This document shows, one piece after another, positions 45,404-58,312 of a DNA stretch of 64,000 nucleotides. The translations under genes and the position numbers were made by a program. Below the pieces are notes generated by a model. That model saw only the letters and a list, made by a program, of their open reading frames with translations, did no database searches and was not told the origin of the DNA. The stretch comes from Trifolium pratense. Lineage: Eukaryota > Streptophyta > Magnoliopsida > Fabales > Fabaceae. The stretch spans positions 28,123,362 through 28,187,361 of the forward strand of contig NC_060061.1 of the NCBI RefSeq assembly GCF_020283565.1. Reading direction: 5' to 3'. Position 1 is the stretch's first letter; every line of letters begins with the position of its first letter.

Positions 45404-45555
45404 TTTTCCGCCTCAGGCACATAAATTTCCGCCTGAAACGGAAGAGCAGTGAGCAGCCAACCTTTCAGATGTTTCTGCGCCTCAAACGTAAACTTTTGCG
45501 CCTCAGGCGAAAACTTCCGCCTCAAACGTAAATATTTCCGCCCCAGGCGGAAATG
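45404..45555 (+). repeat. CGCC/GGCG hairpin module of the LARD-B LTR
   Basis: Reiterated CCGCCTCAGGC/CGCCTCAAACG words. Best stems: ATTTCCGCC/GGCGGAAAT with a 3-nt loop (45534-45554, 9 bp perfect) and TTTTGCGCC/GGCGAAAA (45494-45513, one bulge). Confidence 0.75.
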
Positions 45556-45701
45556 CTGCAGATTTCACCAATTTTTCATCTGCTATCTTCCTTTGCATGT
45601 ATTTTCAATCAGTGTCTTATTCTTACATGATTGTTGATGCTTGTTGATGCTTGTTGATGCTTATAACGATTGTTAATCATGTATGAAGTATAAATGAAGT
45701 A

Positions 45702-45970
45702 TATTAAGGTGTTAATCAACTTAATAAAGAAGGATATTAGAATTATGTTATTCTAATAAAGACGGATATTAAGGTATTGATTATCTTAATAAAGACGGAC
45801 GTTGGATAGTGTTCCACGTTATTGTTGACGGGCTATACGCCAAAATTGTTGATGTATATATTCATGAGTTTTGAGTGCATGCATCATGAATATTTAGGGA
45901 TATTGGCTTGTCCAATAAAGAAGGATATCAAACTATAATTGTTTGATAAAGACGGATATCGGAGGTGAAA
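45702..45970 (+). repeat. stem-loop chain in the LARD-B LTR
   Basis: Same chain as LARD-A with changed stems: 45702-45708/45720-45726, 45735-45743/45750-45758 (TATTAGAAT/ATTCTAATA, 9 bp) and 45926-45933/45941-45948 (TATCAAAC/GTTTGATA, perfect), linked by AAGAAGGA/AAGACGGA. Confidence 0.8.
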
Positions 45971-46770
45971 TACTCTGATAAAGACGATGGTACCACATGC
46001 ATTAGAGGTGTCTAGAGGACATAACATGAATGTGAAGCATTAGATTGCATTAGGGATTATGTGTGCATTTATAATAAATGATGTTTGACACATACTTGGT
46101 AAATGTTGATTGTTAATTCGTATGTGAGGAGCAGAGTCCGTCATGACTATAAAATGAACAACGCAGGGTCCGTCATGACCATAATCTGAACAATGTATTT
46201 GTTGATGTTTTGGTATTGTCCGAGACGACGTGAAACTATATGTTTGGTGTATTTTGTGGATGTTTGATTAGGTGATAAATGAAGTATATGCATGATATAT
46301 GAATATGCATGAATGATGGTGATGTATATGTATAATGTATGATTATGCATGTTTTTATGAAGAAGTGTTTAAGTACCATTTACTTACACTTGTATATTTT
46401 GAGTATGTTATCTAACTCTCTTTTATGTGTTATGTGCTGGATCGTTGGGGGTCCAGATTTACAGGTTTTGTGGTATTCGATGTCGAGTCGTCGGTGAAGC
46501 TCCGCTCTGATTGTGACACGGGAAAAAGGGGTTTTATATGTATATAGAGTCTCCTTATCTAGGTTGTTTTGTATAGCTAATAAATACATTAGTTGATTTA
46601 ACATTTGTATAAACAAGTATTTTTACTAATTAACTACATTAGTATTATTTTGGTAGAGGAGTGTAATACTCGAACCGATATAAATAAATTAAATGTGATT
46701 TTCCGTTGCGTATTTTGAAAAAGATTTTACTAAAAGTATAAATATATAAATAATGGGTTTGGGTGTTACA

Positions 46771-49700
46771 ATTGGTATCAGAGCCCCGTTGTCTTCGGAC
46801 TGTGTGGGTTATGTGTCGATCAGAGCAGGTCTGTGCAGTCAGACCAAGTGAGTGTTGTGTGTCAGTCGTGTTTGTCTAACAATATTGTTGTGTTTGTTTT
46901 GTGAAATCATTCATGTTGTTCATTTAGGAACTATGAGTGATGTGAATTGGATTAATTATTCGTTCTTTTTGTGATTAATGGTGTGAGTGCTATACTCCTA
47001 TGTTTATAATAGTTGTATATGCGTAGAGTTTAACCTTTTTGTAGTTTAAACTTGATGGATTGATGCTTATTTGCTAATTGTTGATGATCCGGCATGATGT
47101 AAAACTGCATGTGACGATCCGGCATGATATAAAACTGCATGTGGTAATGATTTGAAATAATTTTAAAAACTAATATTATTTCTTGAAGATTTTGATGAAA
47201 ATATAGCGTTATTTTCTTTTGGGTGAGTGAAAATTAATTTTCAAAATGGTGAGAAGAGTAGGATATTAATGTGTCCTGGTATGTGTTTGTTATATGTTTG
47301 TTTATAACATGTGCTAGATGATTACTAGGCATTTGAATTGCTATGCGTTTTATGAGTAAAAACATGAAGATCTCATAATTCTATGTTGTGATTGTTGATG
47401 CATGATTCTAATTGTGCTTTCAAGTCTATAATGATGTTATATGCTTGATGTTTTGGATTTTGTGGATTAGTGAGTCGAGAAAACGAGAGTTTAGTGAGCG
47501 TAAGTTCAAAACCGTAGCAGAGCACCCAGATTTTTGGATGTGCTCGCTAGGCGAAGAATGAACCTCGCTGAGTCTCGCTAAGTCTTGCTAAATCCTGTGA
47601 ATGTTTTTGACTTGTCTCGCCGGGAGCTCGCTAGCTTTTGCTAAGCGAGGGAGCCAGACAAGAAATTTATTTTGTTGACGTCTTGTTCTGAGTTGATTGA
47701 ATGTGAGTATGAATTATTGCTATGCAATGTTCATTTTTCTTGTGTTGTTTTGATTTCCTAACTTTGAGAAGTGAGGGAAGTATAGGTTACTTGAATGCTT
47801 GCATGAATTTGTGTTAGTGTTTAGGAATCGTGGGTTAGGTTTTGTCCCCTGTATGCGACATGCGTATAAACGATGTCGATACTAGTTTCTTCTTAGGAAG
47901 AATATGTTTAGAGACGATAGAACCGTTAGGTGTGAGCACCAGAAGTTCTAGTGGAAGAGTGTAGGTGGGTTTGAGATAAGTGGGGGAGAAGGTTATATCC
48001 CTCCGAGATGTTTCGATCGTGAGAAGATGAGATGAGTAGAGATGTTCTTGAAGCGGAATATTCAGGAATTGGCGACGTTGTTCGAAGTGGAATGAATGGG
48101 CGTAACAAGTTGTGAGAAACTATTAGAAGAGGAGTTGTCGGACCAAGTGTTTCGCCGTGAGGCGTTAGTGAGATTGGTTAAGTAAGATGAAGAGCATTCG
48201 GGACGATCAAGGATCGTGTGTTGCACTAGAAGTATGGATATATGGTTTGTGTGGAGCGAAGTTGAAGTACCTATTCGATTAGAAGAAGTTGAATATGTAG
48301 AAGTGGAAGTGATTAGGATTCTTGAGAGGTGATGATTTTGAAGTAAGTTGTCATCCAAGGGGATCGGATGTTGTACCGGATGTTGGAGTAAGAAGTTTTA
48401 CGTGAGTCGTGCATATGGTAGTATGTTGAATTGGTTGAACAAGTCGGAGTTCTAAGTCTAGTGTGCGAGGTGATTTCTAGAAGAGGTTTGAGAAACTTAG
48501 AGAAAGAGATGTGAAGATTAGTGAACTGTTGGTGTTAATTAATTGATGAAGGGAAGTAGGTTTTAAAGTAGATGAGAATGGAATTGAGAAATATCATAAT
48601 AGGATTGGTATGTTTGTTGAATCGTTGGAAGTGAGGATTGTATGAGTAGTCGAGTTTATTCGAAGATGGAAGTAGGATAACAATTCGAAAGATTTTGTGA
48701 GAGGCTTGCCGAAGAAAGGGTAATTGGATTTGGATAATGACAGGGCAATTTGTGTCGAAGTTGAATGAGATCCTAGAAGTGGAGATGAAGCTAAAAGAGA
48801 GGTATTATTTTTGAATGATGAAGAATAAGAAAGTTAGCCGTTGGAGAACGTGTTGAGAGTGAGTAATCGGAGGTCATGTTGGAAGTGACTTGTGTTAGGT
48901 GAGAGTTTGCGAAAAGGATTACCGCACATATGAGTAGATGTTGTGTTTGAGCACATATAGTAAGGAGTTGAAGGTGATGCCTAAGGTAAGTGTCAGAGAG
49001 CATTTGGTAGTGCCCACAAGATAAGAGTGAGTAAGTATTTGCTAAGGAATTTGGATTCATGGAATGGAAGAGTCGGTAGAGACTAGTTTTGTTAGATGCA
49101 TCGTGGATGTTGATGAGGTATGGTCACAATCGGTGACAATGAAGTAAAGGATTTTAAATTGTTTCATCATGGATGATGAAACGGTAGTGACTTGGTGCAT
49201 AACTTAAAATGTATTTGGATGAGAATTTTGGAAATTTTCTAGAGATGTCATATTGGGATTAGACAAGGAGTCATGAGTAAGAATACTAAGACAAAGGTTG
49301 ATTAGAATTTAGTGGATGGGATTAGATCGTATGACGAGTATTTGGAGCTTTGTGGATTTAATTCGATGAGTGAATAAACGGAGAAGAGTGTGCTTGTTGC
49401 AATGCAAGATGATGGGGAACATGGATAGATGGAGTGTGAGAGAATTGAAGATGTTGTTGGAATCAGCGAGATAGAGGTTATGATTGTTTGGAGAACCAAT
49501 TTTAGGCGGTAGCCTAATTTTGAAGTAGCGAATTGCTAAGGGATTAAGGAGAAGTGGTATTGGAAAATGTTTGCGTTAAGGAATGCAAAGGTTGGTTAAG
49601 AGATTACTTGGGAATAGAGTAGTCGTATTGGATTCGACTCAATGTGAGAAAAGGAATTTGACGGTTAGAGACGGTAGTTTTTAGCATGTGTCAATGAAGT

Positions 49701-50189
49701 TTGAGAATGTTGGTCAACGAGTGATATGTTGGAATAAGATTCGAATATGAATAAGTGGTGTAGCACAGTTAAGTGATTCATGAGGGAATCAAAGATTTAT
49801 GAGAATTATGGAGTTGTGGAAGTATTCCACGGAAGTATCTTTCGGAGAGTCCGATTGGTTGTACCTATTTTGGGGGTAACGTTGTGAGGTCGTAGAATGT
49901 GAGTCTATGGATGTTTCGTGCGAAGTTGACGTTTTAGCGGTTTGATAAGACTGTTTTGTGCCGATATCATGATTGTTGAATATTTATCGACAAATTGAGG
50001 AACTGGCCGTCCTTGATCTCTTGTTGATAAATAGACAAAAATTGTGTTGGATGGGATAAATTAATTTTGTCAAACTTGGTAATGTGCAGTGTTTTGAACG
50101 TTTCATTGGAGGGTCGGATACAGGAGTTATCCGGAGTTGTTTTAGTAGCGTAATTTTCGAGGGCGAAAATCCTTTAAGTAGGGGAGAGT
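46771..50189 (+). mobile_element. LARD-B interior 1
   Basis: PBS TGGTATCAGAGC at 46773-46784, a 2 x 30-bp GATCCGGCATGAT repeat at 47096-47155, no coding sequence, purine tract AAGTAGGGGAGAG before 50190. 3,419 bp. Confidence 0.85.
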
Positions 50190-50586
50190 TGTAACGACCC
50201 AATTTTCATATTATTATTTTTATGTGTTAAAATATTTTATTTAACGTGGAATTTTAATTAAGTTAATAACTAGAGTTATTTATCGAGTACTTTAGTTATT
50301 AAGCGAGTAGAGAAAGAGTTAACGTGTTATTGGGCCAAGCCAATTGGGCTTGAGGCCCAATGGGCCTTGTGTGTGTGAGGGGCGCCCATATGGCCTAGGG
50401 GAAGGGAGAAACATTTCATTTTTTCTCATGTTCTTGTGAGAAAGAGAGGAAGAAGAGGAGAGCTTGGGAGCTAGAGCAAAGGGAGAGCTAGGGATTCGAG
50501 ATCTTCGTCGTGTTTTCTTCGAATCCAGGTAAGAGAGTAGATTTCATATTCGTGGGTGATCCGAGGAAGGGGAGAATGTCGATTTC
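50190..50586 (+). repeat. LARD-B LTR 2, left part (split by Athila-2)
   Basis: First 397 bp of an LTR matching LTR 1, cut exactly at the Athila-2 target duplication atttc (50582-50586); the remainder resumes at 59401. Confidence 0.92.
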
Positions 50587-51674
50587 TGATCACGGTCGTT
50601 TCGTGGTCAAAATAATTTTTAAAATAAGTAGTACAAGGCAGTAACCTTGGTCGTTTCACAAGGACTCACGATCGGTTTAACAATATTAGAATAAATTTTA
50701 AAGGTTGCAAATTGGGGGTGTTTGATTTTGATAGCAGTAACAACAATAACAAGGGTTTATGTTTCGGTTTCGAAATTTAAAATTGAAATAAGTGATTAAT
50801 TAAGCTAAAACGACTAATCTACTGTTTCGGTTTCCAAACTTATCATCGATTCATACAATTTCCAATTCCTAAGCGGATTCTAATCCCTTTTCGAAAATAG
50901 TACCAATTAAACAAGCGAAATCGATACTAAAAAAAAATATATGTTCCTGATTTCCGAATTAAGCAAACGGATTAAAACTATCATGAATTAAGCAAACATG
51001 ATCAAACATACGCGAATTAAGCAAACGCGATCAAGGTACAAGAACATATAATCGAAATTAATAAACACCTATTCTATAGAACTTGAATTAAGCAGACAAG
51101 ATATATATCATAGATATTGAAAGGGAAAAGCAATTTGATTAAAAATTATAGAACCTCAAAGTCTCGGCGGAAACCGATTACAGCAGATCAATCTTTGGTG
51201 ATTAGTTCTCCATGAAGATGTGACGGCTAGGGTTTTCTGATTTTCGTGAACAGTGAATGAATCCCTAGCTGCCTATTTTTTCGGTTTAAATAATACATGG
51301 AACGGGCCTTAAAACAATTGGGCCGAAAAATATAAAGTTGTGTTGAATTAAATTCGTCTGGAACATAAACGCAATTATTTGACACACTTGCGCTCCGAAC
51401 TGGGTTTTGGCCTCAACATGAAGGTCGTAGCTCTTGATCTCAGCTTTCCAACGCATCTTCCCGCGCCTCAATCCGATATTTGTAACTCCAGTTATGACCT
51501 GCGGACCAGAAGGGTGTCAAAGTGCTATTTATTCATAAATTAAGTGCGAGAATAAAATAGAGTTAGAAATAAACTTAAATATAAAAACACCTTAAAATAG
51601 TGAAAATAGTAAATTAAACCATAGGAATACACTAGTACAATAGTAGAAGAATGTGCATTAAAATGCACTGATCA
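50587..51674 (-). repeat. Athila-2 3' LTR
   Basis: 1,088 bp, TGATCACGG...CACTGATCA as plus strand. Contains four hairpins with the same 11-nt loop AATTAAGCAAA/AATTAAGCAGA at 50953-51100. Confidence 0.93.
50953..51100. repeat. constant-loop hairpin set in the Athila-2 LTR
   Basis: Loop AATTAAGCAAA at 50957-50967, 50986-50996 and 51015-51025, and AATTAAGCAGA at 51086-51096. Each is enclosed by a different complementary stem: TCCG/CGGA, ATCATG/CATGAT, CGCG/CGCG and CTTG/CAAG. The other LTR has the same set about 7,726 bp further right. Confidence 0.8.
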
Positions 51675-51690
51675 AATTCCCCCACACTTG
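51675..51690 (-). promoter_or_regulatory. Athila-2 polypurine tract
   Basis: Minus strand CAAGTGTGGGGGAATT directly before the 3' LTR. Confidence 0.85.
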
Positions 51691-52554
51691 AACTTTTGCA
51701 CTCCGAGCAAAACTCAAATGAAAAATTTAAAAACAAATCACAAGCAGTCAACATATTCCAGGTTTCAAGCTTCAAACCTTGGGTCAAAATTCAAAGATTG
51801 GCACAATTCTTATCTATCAACTTTCAATAATAATCTTGCGTGTGTGTGTACTGTCTCCCACTGTCAACCAAAGTAATGTCAAGATCCCTCTCTGAAACTA
51901 CCATTCTAGATGCTAAGCTGTCATTCTTTTCCTATAATTTTGGATTTAACCAGAATTTCAGACTAGGGGGGGGGCTATTTCTTTTCAAGAGATCCAAAGC
52001 TTTTCAACAACAACTCAAGGGCAACTACCTTCAAGCATTATTATAGTTTATTATTATTTATTGTTTTTAAGCTTTAGGTACTACTCCACCTTTTCACCTG
52101 ACGGGATCTTACTTGTAATAAGTCCAACCTGTTACTCAGAGTAGAGCATCCTACACAGCACTTGTTCCTCCAGTTTCGGGCACAGGAACTTGTTCCTCCA
52201 GTTTCAGGCACAGGAACTTATTATATTATATTCATTATTTTTAGCTCTTAAGCAGTTTCCCTTTTTCTCAATTAATAGCAATGATCGGTCTATCTGTTAC
52301 TCTAGCCTTTCCCCCACACTTAGTTCTAGTCATGCCCTCCATTATATTCGAATTAGAGAACTTAGTCTAAAGAATAAATATTTCAGAGATTTATCTAGAC
52401 ATTACTAAGTTTGACAGTGTTCAAGCAGTTGTGCATTAAGTTGCAAAGACTATCATGTCAAGTATCAAAACAAAAAACTCCAAAAATTTCACTGACCCTA
52501 TAGCTATCTGCCCTAGCCTTAGAACATGTGACTACTCATGACAATTTATTTTAT
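51691..52554 (-). other. Athila-2 3' untranslated region
   Basis: No gene on either strand; an env-position ORF would be expected here in complete Athila elements but is absent. Contains a duplicated phrase cttgttcctccagtttc (near 52161 and 52190). Confidence 0.6.
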
Positions 52555-55500
52555 TTAAAAAAAAAATGTAAATGTAAAATGTCCCTCCCCCACACTTAAA
52601 ACAGACAGTGTCCGCAATGTAATAATAAACACAGGTGCTATATTAGGCATCGAACTGTCATGGAACAGCTTTAGCCGCTGTCCATTTACTTTGAAGACTT
52701 TGCCGGTACCTGTACTTTTTATTTCTATAGCACCAGAAGGAAAAACATTAGTAACAACAAAGGGGCCAATCCATTTGGATCGAAGTTTCCCAGCCATAAG
52801 CTTAAGGCGGGAGTTAAACAATAAAACCTGTTGGCCCACAGAAAATTCCTTCCTAGAAATCATTTTATCATGGAAGTGCTTAGTTTTCTCTTTATAAATC
52901 CTAGAGCTTTCATAAGCCTCTAATCTAAGCTCTTCCAGCTGTTGTAATTGGAGTTTTCTTTCAATACCTGCTTGTTGCAACTCAAAATTACAACTTTTCA
53001 CCGCCCAATAAGCACGGTGTTCTACCTCAACAGGAAGATGGCATGCCTTACCAAAAACAAGTCGATAAGGAGACATCCCAATGGGTGTCTTGAAAGCTGT
53101 TCTTTGAGCCCAAAGTGCGTCTTCTAGACGACGACTCCAGTCCTTCCTGTTTGGCTGCACCATTTTCTCTAAAACCTGTTTGATCTCCCTGTTTGAGATC
53201 TCAGCTTGCCCATTCGTCTGTGGGTGATATGCAGTAGAGACTCTGTGTACAACTCCATACTTTCGGAGCAAAGCTTCCATGGTGCGGTTGCAGAAATGAG
53301 TGCCTTGGTCACTGATGATAGCTCGTGGTATTCCAAACCTACAAAAGATATTAGACCTGACAAAATCTGCTATTTGGCACTCTTTACAAGTGCGGTAAGT
53401 CTCATAAGCATCCTTAAAAATAGTTGGCCAATAGAAACCTGAATCGAGTACTTTTCTCGCAGTTCTTTGCGGACCAAAGTGTCCGCCGACTTGAGATGCA
53501 TGAGCAAATTTCAAAATAGATTCAATCTCATTGTCGGGGACACATCTTCTGATTACCTGATCACTACCAAACTTCCATAGATATGGATCATCCCAAACAT
53601 AATATTTGGCATCACTCTTGAGTTTAAGAACCTGTGATCTCGATGCACCTGTAGGAAAAACACCAGCAACAAGAAAATTAACAATGTCAGCAAACCAAGG
53701 TGTAATACCATGTAAAAGAAACAACTGCTCATCAGGAAAGTCATCCTGAACAGGAAAAGGATCTTCATCTCTCTCTATCCTGCTCAAGTGGTCAGCCACT
53801 AAGTTCTCAGCTCCACTTTTGTCTTTAATCTCTACATTAAACTCTTGGAGCAACAACATCCATCGGATCAATCTCGGTTTTGCATCCGGCTTCTTCAGCA
53901 AGTACTTCAAAGCTGCATGGTCAGTAAAAACAACAACCTTGGAACCTAGCAAATAAGATCTGAATTTATCAAGAGCAAAAACAATAGCTAGCAGTTCTTT
54001 TTCAGTGGTAGTGTAATTTGACTGTGCAGAATCTAAAGTCCTAGAAGCATAGTAAATAACATGGGCAGCCTTGTCAATTCTTTGTGCAAGAACAGCTCCA
54101 ACAGCATAATTAGAAGCATCACACATAAGCTCAAAAGGGAGGGTCCAGTCAGGGGGCTGGATTATGGGAGCGGAGGTCAATGCTTTCTTCAAGAAGTCAA
54201 ACGCTTGTTTGCACTTGTCATCGAAGCTGAAAGTGACGTCATTCTTCAACAAGTTTGACAGCGGAAGAGCTATCTTGCTGAAATCCTTGATGAAACGCCT
54301 GTAAAAACCTGCATGACCAAGAAAAGAACGAATCTCGCGAACGCAAGAAGGGTAAGGCAGTGTAGAAATCACATCAATCTTAGCAGGGTCAACAGAAATT
54401 CCTTTTTCAGAAATAATGTGACCAAGAACAATTCCCTGCCCAACCATAAAATGACATTTTTCATAATTTAAAACAAGGTTAGTCTCGATGCATCTTTCTA
54501 ATATCAAGTTTAAACTGTTCAAGCATGCATCAAAAGAGGAACCATAGACAGTGAAATCGTCCATAAAGACTTCCATGCAGTTTTCAATGAAATCAGAAAA
54601 AATGCTAATCATGCATCGCTGGAAAGTGCCAGGAGCATTGCAAAGACCAAAGGGCATCCTCCTGTAAGCAAAAGTACCGAAGGGACAAGTAAAAGTGGTC
54701 TTCTCTTGATCTTCCGGTGCAATATGAATCTGAAAATAACCTGAAAAACCATCAAGAAAACAATAATGTGATTTACCAGCTAGCCGTTCAAGCATTTGGT
54801 CAATGAACGGTAAAGGGAAGTGATCCTTTCTCGTAGCCTGGTTCAATCTCCTGTAATCAATACAAACCCGCCAGCTGTTCTGAACTCTAGTGGGAACAAG
54901 TTCATTTTTTTCATTTTTCACCACTGTAAGTCCAGATTTCTTAGGTACAACCTGCACTGGGCTTACCCACTTACTGTCAGAGATAGGATAAATTATACCT
55001 GCTTGCAAGAGTTTGGTTACCTCCTTCTTCACAACATCAAGAATCAAAGGATTAAGCCTCCTTTGGGGCTGCCTTACTGTTTTGGATCCATCCTCAAGTA
55101 GAATCCTGTGCATGCACATCGATGGACTAATACCTGGAAGGTCGGCTAATGTCCACCCGATTGCTTTCTTGTGCTTCTTCAGAACCTGCAAAAGTTTGTG
55201 TTCTTGATCGAAATCAAGGTTAGAAGAGATAATAACAGGTAGTTTTTCATTACTCTCCAAGTAAGCATATTTCAGGTTCTCGGGGAGCACTTTTAGCTCT
55301 AAGGACGGGGGATGCTCGATGGATGGAATGCTTGGGGCAGCCGGGATATCAAGAGCATCAACTGCAAAAACAGCTTCATCGGTAACAATTTCACTTGTAG
55401 GAAATGTATCAGCCTGCAGGGCAGCATCAATCTCAGCACATACAACACAAAGGTTAGTGTCAGTACAATCAGAACATAAATAAATATCATCAAAACCAGC

Positions 55501-57873
55501 GAGAGAAGGAAAATCAATGGAAAATAATTCAGAACAAGTGTCATCAACTAATCCAGAGATTAACTCAATGTGAAAAACGGAATGCTCCTCCAAGGGATGT
55601 TTCATGGCATCAAAAATGTTGAATTTTGCGACAATGTCACCAAATTCCATGGACATGGTTCCATCGTCAACATCAATTTTCGTTTTCGCCGTTTTCATGA
55701 ACGGTCTGCCTAAAATAATGGGAGCTCTGCTTGTCCTGGTTTCTCCTTCCATGTCTAAAATATAAAAATCTGCTGGAAAGATCAAATCGTTAACTTGAAC
55801 AAGAACATCTTCGACAACCCCGGCGGGTCGAGCGTTGCTCCTGTTCGCCAATTGAATGATTAAACCTGTATGCTGCAAAGGGCCAAGACAAAGGTTATTA
55901 TAAACAGAAGTAGGCATAACATTAATGCCCGCTCCCAAATCAAGCATGCAGTTCTCAAATTTACTATCCCCGATGGTACAAGGAATAGCAAATGTTCCCG
56001 GATCCTTCTGCTTTTGTGGCAGAACCTGAGTAGTGAGGGCTGAAACATTTTGCTCGCCTACAACCCCTTCAGATGATTGTTTGGGCTGTTTGGGCTGAAT
56101 AAAGGAAGAAATATTTCGTCCTAGGTTCACTCTTTCACTTCCCTTAATCCTCCTCTTGTTGGTGCACAAATCCTTCAGAAACTTAGCATACTTGGGAACC
56201 TGCTTTATAACATCAAGTAGCGGAATGTTGACCGCAACTTTTCGGAAAACATCCAATATCTCTCTTTCTTTATCTTCCTCCTCAATTCTTTTGTTTTTCA
56301 GAACTCTATGTGGGAAGGGGACTGGTGGCACATACTCTTTTTCTTTATTTTTTTCAGTTTCGGCCACAGCAGGAGAAAGTTCAGAAGGAGAAGGTTCAAA
56401 AGTTACCTCAATGATTTTTTTACCTTTTTCAGGGGCAGGTTCTATAACCTTTCCGGACCTCAAAGAAATAGTGCTCACATTGGCATTTGGAACATTCGGA
56501 TTGACGACTGTCTGGGCTGGAAGTTGATTTGAACCTTGAGCTTGCATGTTATTTAATTGAGTAGCAAGCTGTCCCATCTGTGTGTTCAAGGTCTGAATGC
56601 TAGCATCGGTCCTTTGTTGGAACTGGAGGTTGTTCACGGACATTTGTTTAACAAGATCCTCTAAGGATGGTCCGGAAGGTGTAGAGGCAATAGCTTGAGG
56701 TGGATTCTGTTGTTGGCTGGTTTGTGGGTTTCCATATCGAAGGTTGGGATGGTTCCTCCAACTGGGGTGATATTTGTTGGTGGACAGGTCAGGAGTGTTA
56801 TTGTATCTGTTTTGGTTGTAAAGGTTGGCTGCATAAGCTTGTGGCAGATCAGTAATGGACTCGTCTTTCAGAATGGGACAGGTGTCGGTTGGGTGCTCAG
56901 GAGAGGTACAAATACCGCACAAAGTTGTTGTTTGAGGTTTCACTAATGCCAACTGTTTGACTAAGGTGGTGAGGTCGTCAAGCCTAGTCTCTAGAGCTTT
57001 GTTGGAAGAAACCTGAATTTGATTCACGCTTTTAACAGAATTGTCTCTAGTGGAAAACTGTTGAGAATTAAGAGACATGTTTTCAATGAGGGCTTTGGCA
57101 GCGGCTGGAGTTTTATCGACTAGTGCTCCACCACTAGCAGCATCAAGAATGTTCCTGTCCATCGGTAACAACCCCTCATAAAAGTATTGGATGAGGAGTT
57201 GCTCGGTAATCTGGTGTTGAGGGCAGCTAGATACCAAGTGTTTGAACCTCTCCCAATACTCGGTAAGCGACTCATTACCTTGTCTAACGCCACAAATCTC
57301 CTTTCTTATTGAGGCAGCTCTGGAAGCAGGAAAATATCTTTCCAAGAACACTTTTTTCAGGGCAGTCCAGCTTGCAATTGAGTTTGGCTCGAGATAATAT
57401 ATCCAATCCTTCGCTGCACCCTGCAATGAAAAAGGAAAAGCTCGAAGTTTGATGTGATCTTCAGTGATCCCTTCAGGCTTAAGTGGTGTAGAACACACCA
57501 CTTGGAATTCTTTCAGATGTTTGTGCGGATCCTCACCTGCAAGACCACTAAACTTGGGCAACAAGTGTATTAAACCTGATTTTAATTCAAAAGGAACAGC
57601 AGCAGCATCATATTCAATACACAAGCCATTATAATTCACATCAGGAGCAGCTAATTGCCTTAAGGTTCTATTATCAGCCATTTCAAAATCAAGTTCAGAA
57701 TCCGAAGCAAACAAGTTATGGAAGTAGTCAGGCTCAGAATCAGATATAGGGTTAGAATCAATGTTACCGGAATGCACGCTGTTAGCTCGGTTGAGCCTTT
57801 TGCGTGCGTGGAGTGTTCTTTCTATCTCAGGGTCAGGAAGCACTAATTGGAACTGTCCAGCAGACCTGGTCAT
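52555..57873 (-). CDS. Athila-type Gag-Pol polyprotein with a deleted integrase core
   Basis: Open for 1,779 codons from 57894; I prefer the ATG at 57873 ([10 protein letters not shown], typical start). Domains by residue counted from 57894: retrotransposon Gag about 115-270 ([19 protein letters not shown]); a Cys/His knuckle near 322 ([14 protein letters not shown]); protease near 650 ([10 protein letters not shown], where the usual D-S/T-G is DLG, as often in this group); reverse transcriptase about 960-1160 with FMDDF near 1110; RNase H from about 1256 ([14 protein letters not shown]); integrase HHCC ending CKECQ near 1503. Straight after CKECQ comes [14 protein letters not shown], so about 55 residues carrying the first catalytic Asp are missing. 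The second Asp (ISDQGTHF) and the Glu (NREIKQVL) remain. The frame is kept. RT and protease look usable, integrase does not. Confidence 0.93.
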   Translation of the reverse strand: MTRSAGQFQLVLPDPEIERTLHARKRLNRANSVHSGNIDSNPISDSEPDYFHNLFASDSELDFEMADNRTLRQLAAPDVNYNGLCIEYDAAAVPFELKSGLIHLLPKFSGLAGEDPHKHLKEFQVVCSTPLKPEGITEDHIKLRAFPFSLQGAAKDWIYYLEPNSIASWTALKKVFLERYFPASRAASIRKEICGVRQGNESLTEYWERFKHLVSSCPQHQITEQLLIQYFYEGLLPMDRNILDAASGGALVDKTPAAAKALIENMSLNSQQFSTRDNSVKSVNQIQVSSNKALETRLDDLTTLVKQLALVKPQTTTLCGICTSPEHPTDTCPILKDESITDLPQAYAANLYNQNRYNNTPDLSTNKYHPSWRNHPNLRYGNPQTSQQQNPPQAIASTPSGPSLEDLVKQMSVNNLQFQQRTDASIQTLNTQMGQLATQLNNMQAQGSNQLPAQTVVNPNVPNANVSTISLRSGKVIEPAPEKGKKIIEVTFEPSPSELSPAVAETEKNKEKEYVPPVPFPHRVLKNKRIEEEDKEREILDVFRKVAVNIPLLDVIKQVPKYAKFLKDLCTNKRRIKGSERVNLGRNISSFIQPKQPKQSSEGVVGEQNVSALTTQVLPQKQKDPGTFAIPCTIGDSKFENCMLDLGAGINVMPTSVYNNLCLGPLQHTGLIIQLANRSNARPAGVVEDVLVQVNDLIFPADFYILDMEGETRTSRAPIILGRPFMKTAKTKIDVDDGTMSMEFGDIVAKFNIFDAMKHPLEEHSVFHIELISGLVDDTCSELFSIDFPSLAGFDDIYLCSDCTDTNLCVVCAEIDAALQADTFPTSEIVTDEAVFAVDALDIPAAPSIPSIEHPPSLELKVLPENLKYAYLESNEKLPVIISSNLDFDQEHKLLQVLKKHKKAIGWTLADLPGISPSMCMHRILLEDGSKTVRQPQRRLNPLILDVVKKEVTKLLQAGIIYPISDSKWVSPVQVVPKKSGLTVVKNEKNELVPTRVQNSWRVCIDYRRLNQATRKDHFPLPFIDQMLERLAGKSHYCFLDGFSGYFQIHIAPEDQEKTTFTCPFGTFAYRRMPFGLCNAPGTFQRCMISIFSDFIENCMEVFMDDFTVYGSSFDACLNSLNLILERCIETNLVLNYEKCHFMVGQGIVLGHIISEKGISVDPAKIDVISTLPYPSCVREIRSFLGHAGFYRRFIKDFSKIALPLSNLLKNDVTFSFDDKCKQAFDFLKKALTSAPIIQPPDWTLPFELMCDASNYAVGAVLAQRIDKAAHVIYYASRTLDSAQSNYTTTEKELLAIVFALDKFRSYLLGSKVVVFTDHAALKYLLKKPDAKPRLIRWMLLLQEFNVEIKDKSGAENLVADHLSRIERDEDPFPVQDDFPDEQLFLLHGITPWFADIVNFLVAGVFPTGASRSQVLKLKSDAKYYVWDDPYLWKFGSDQVIRRCVPDNEIESILKFAHASQVGGHFGPQRTARKVLDSGFYWPTIFKDAYETYRTCKECQIADFVRSNIFCRFGIPRAIISDQGTHFCNRTMEALLRKYGVVHRVSTAYHPQTNGQAEISNREIKQVLEKMVQPNRKDWSRRLEDALWAQRTAFKTPIGMSPYRLVFGKACHLPVEVEHRAYWAVKSCNFELQQAGIERKLQLQQLEELRLEAYESSRIYKEKTKHFHDKMISRKEFSVGQQVLLFNSRLKLMAGKLRSKWIGPFVVTNVFPSGAIEIKSTGTGKVFKVNGQRLKLFHDSSMPNIAPVFIITLRTLSVLSVGEGHFTFTFFF

Positions 57874-58291
57874 GCAAGAAGTGATAAATAACAATTACGG
57901 TAATTCCAACTATGTCCCTACAACGAAAATAGGTGAGTAAAATAGAAAACAGGTCAAACTGAATGAGAAAAAATCTAAAAATACCACGAAAATTCTAATT
58001 AACTAAAATAAAGATGACACAAATTTTTTTGGATTTTTTTGAAAATACAAAATCAGTAAAAAATTAAAATAAAATAGAAAAACAAGGAATTTGGGGCTGA
58101 GAGGGTGGTGTCCCGTATTTTGTTCCAAAATAGGGGATTTTGAACCCTGATTTTTTTCTGACGGAATGGGATGGTCGAAAAGCAGAACAGACGCAAAATC
58201 AGCCCTAATTCGTCTCTTAATTTTTTCGTACGGCAAACACGCAATAGCAAAAGAAACAAGCAATTCTAATACTGATTAACACAATTATGAG

Positions 58292-58309
58292 TCCCCGGCA
58301 ACGGCGCCA
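58292..58309 (-). promoter_or_regulatory. Athila-2 primer-binding site
   Basis: Minus strand TGGCGCCGTTGCCGGGGA, three bases from the 5' LTR; Asp-tRNA class. Confidence 0.88.
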
Positions 58310-58312
58310 ATT

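Larger units (their letters stand above)
44654..46770 (+). repeat. LARD-B LTR 1
   Basis: 2,117 bp, TGTAACGACCC...GTGTTACA, same family as LARD-A but a different subfamily: a CGCC/GGCG module replaces the TTCGCT module and only two 32-bp units are present. Hairpin GCGTTTT/AAAACGC is at 45378-45398; the stem-loop chain begins at 45702. Confidence 0.92.

Noticed and set aside
52691..56946. Many plus-strand open frames of 60-123 codons
   Set aside because: Shadows of the minus-strand Athila Gag-Pol gene.
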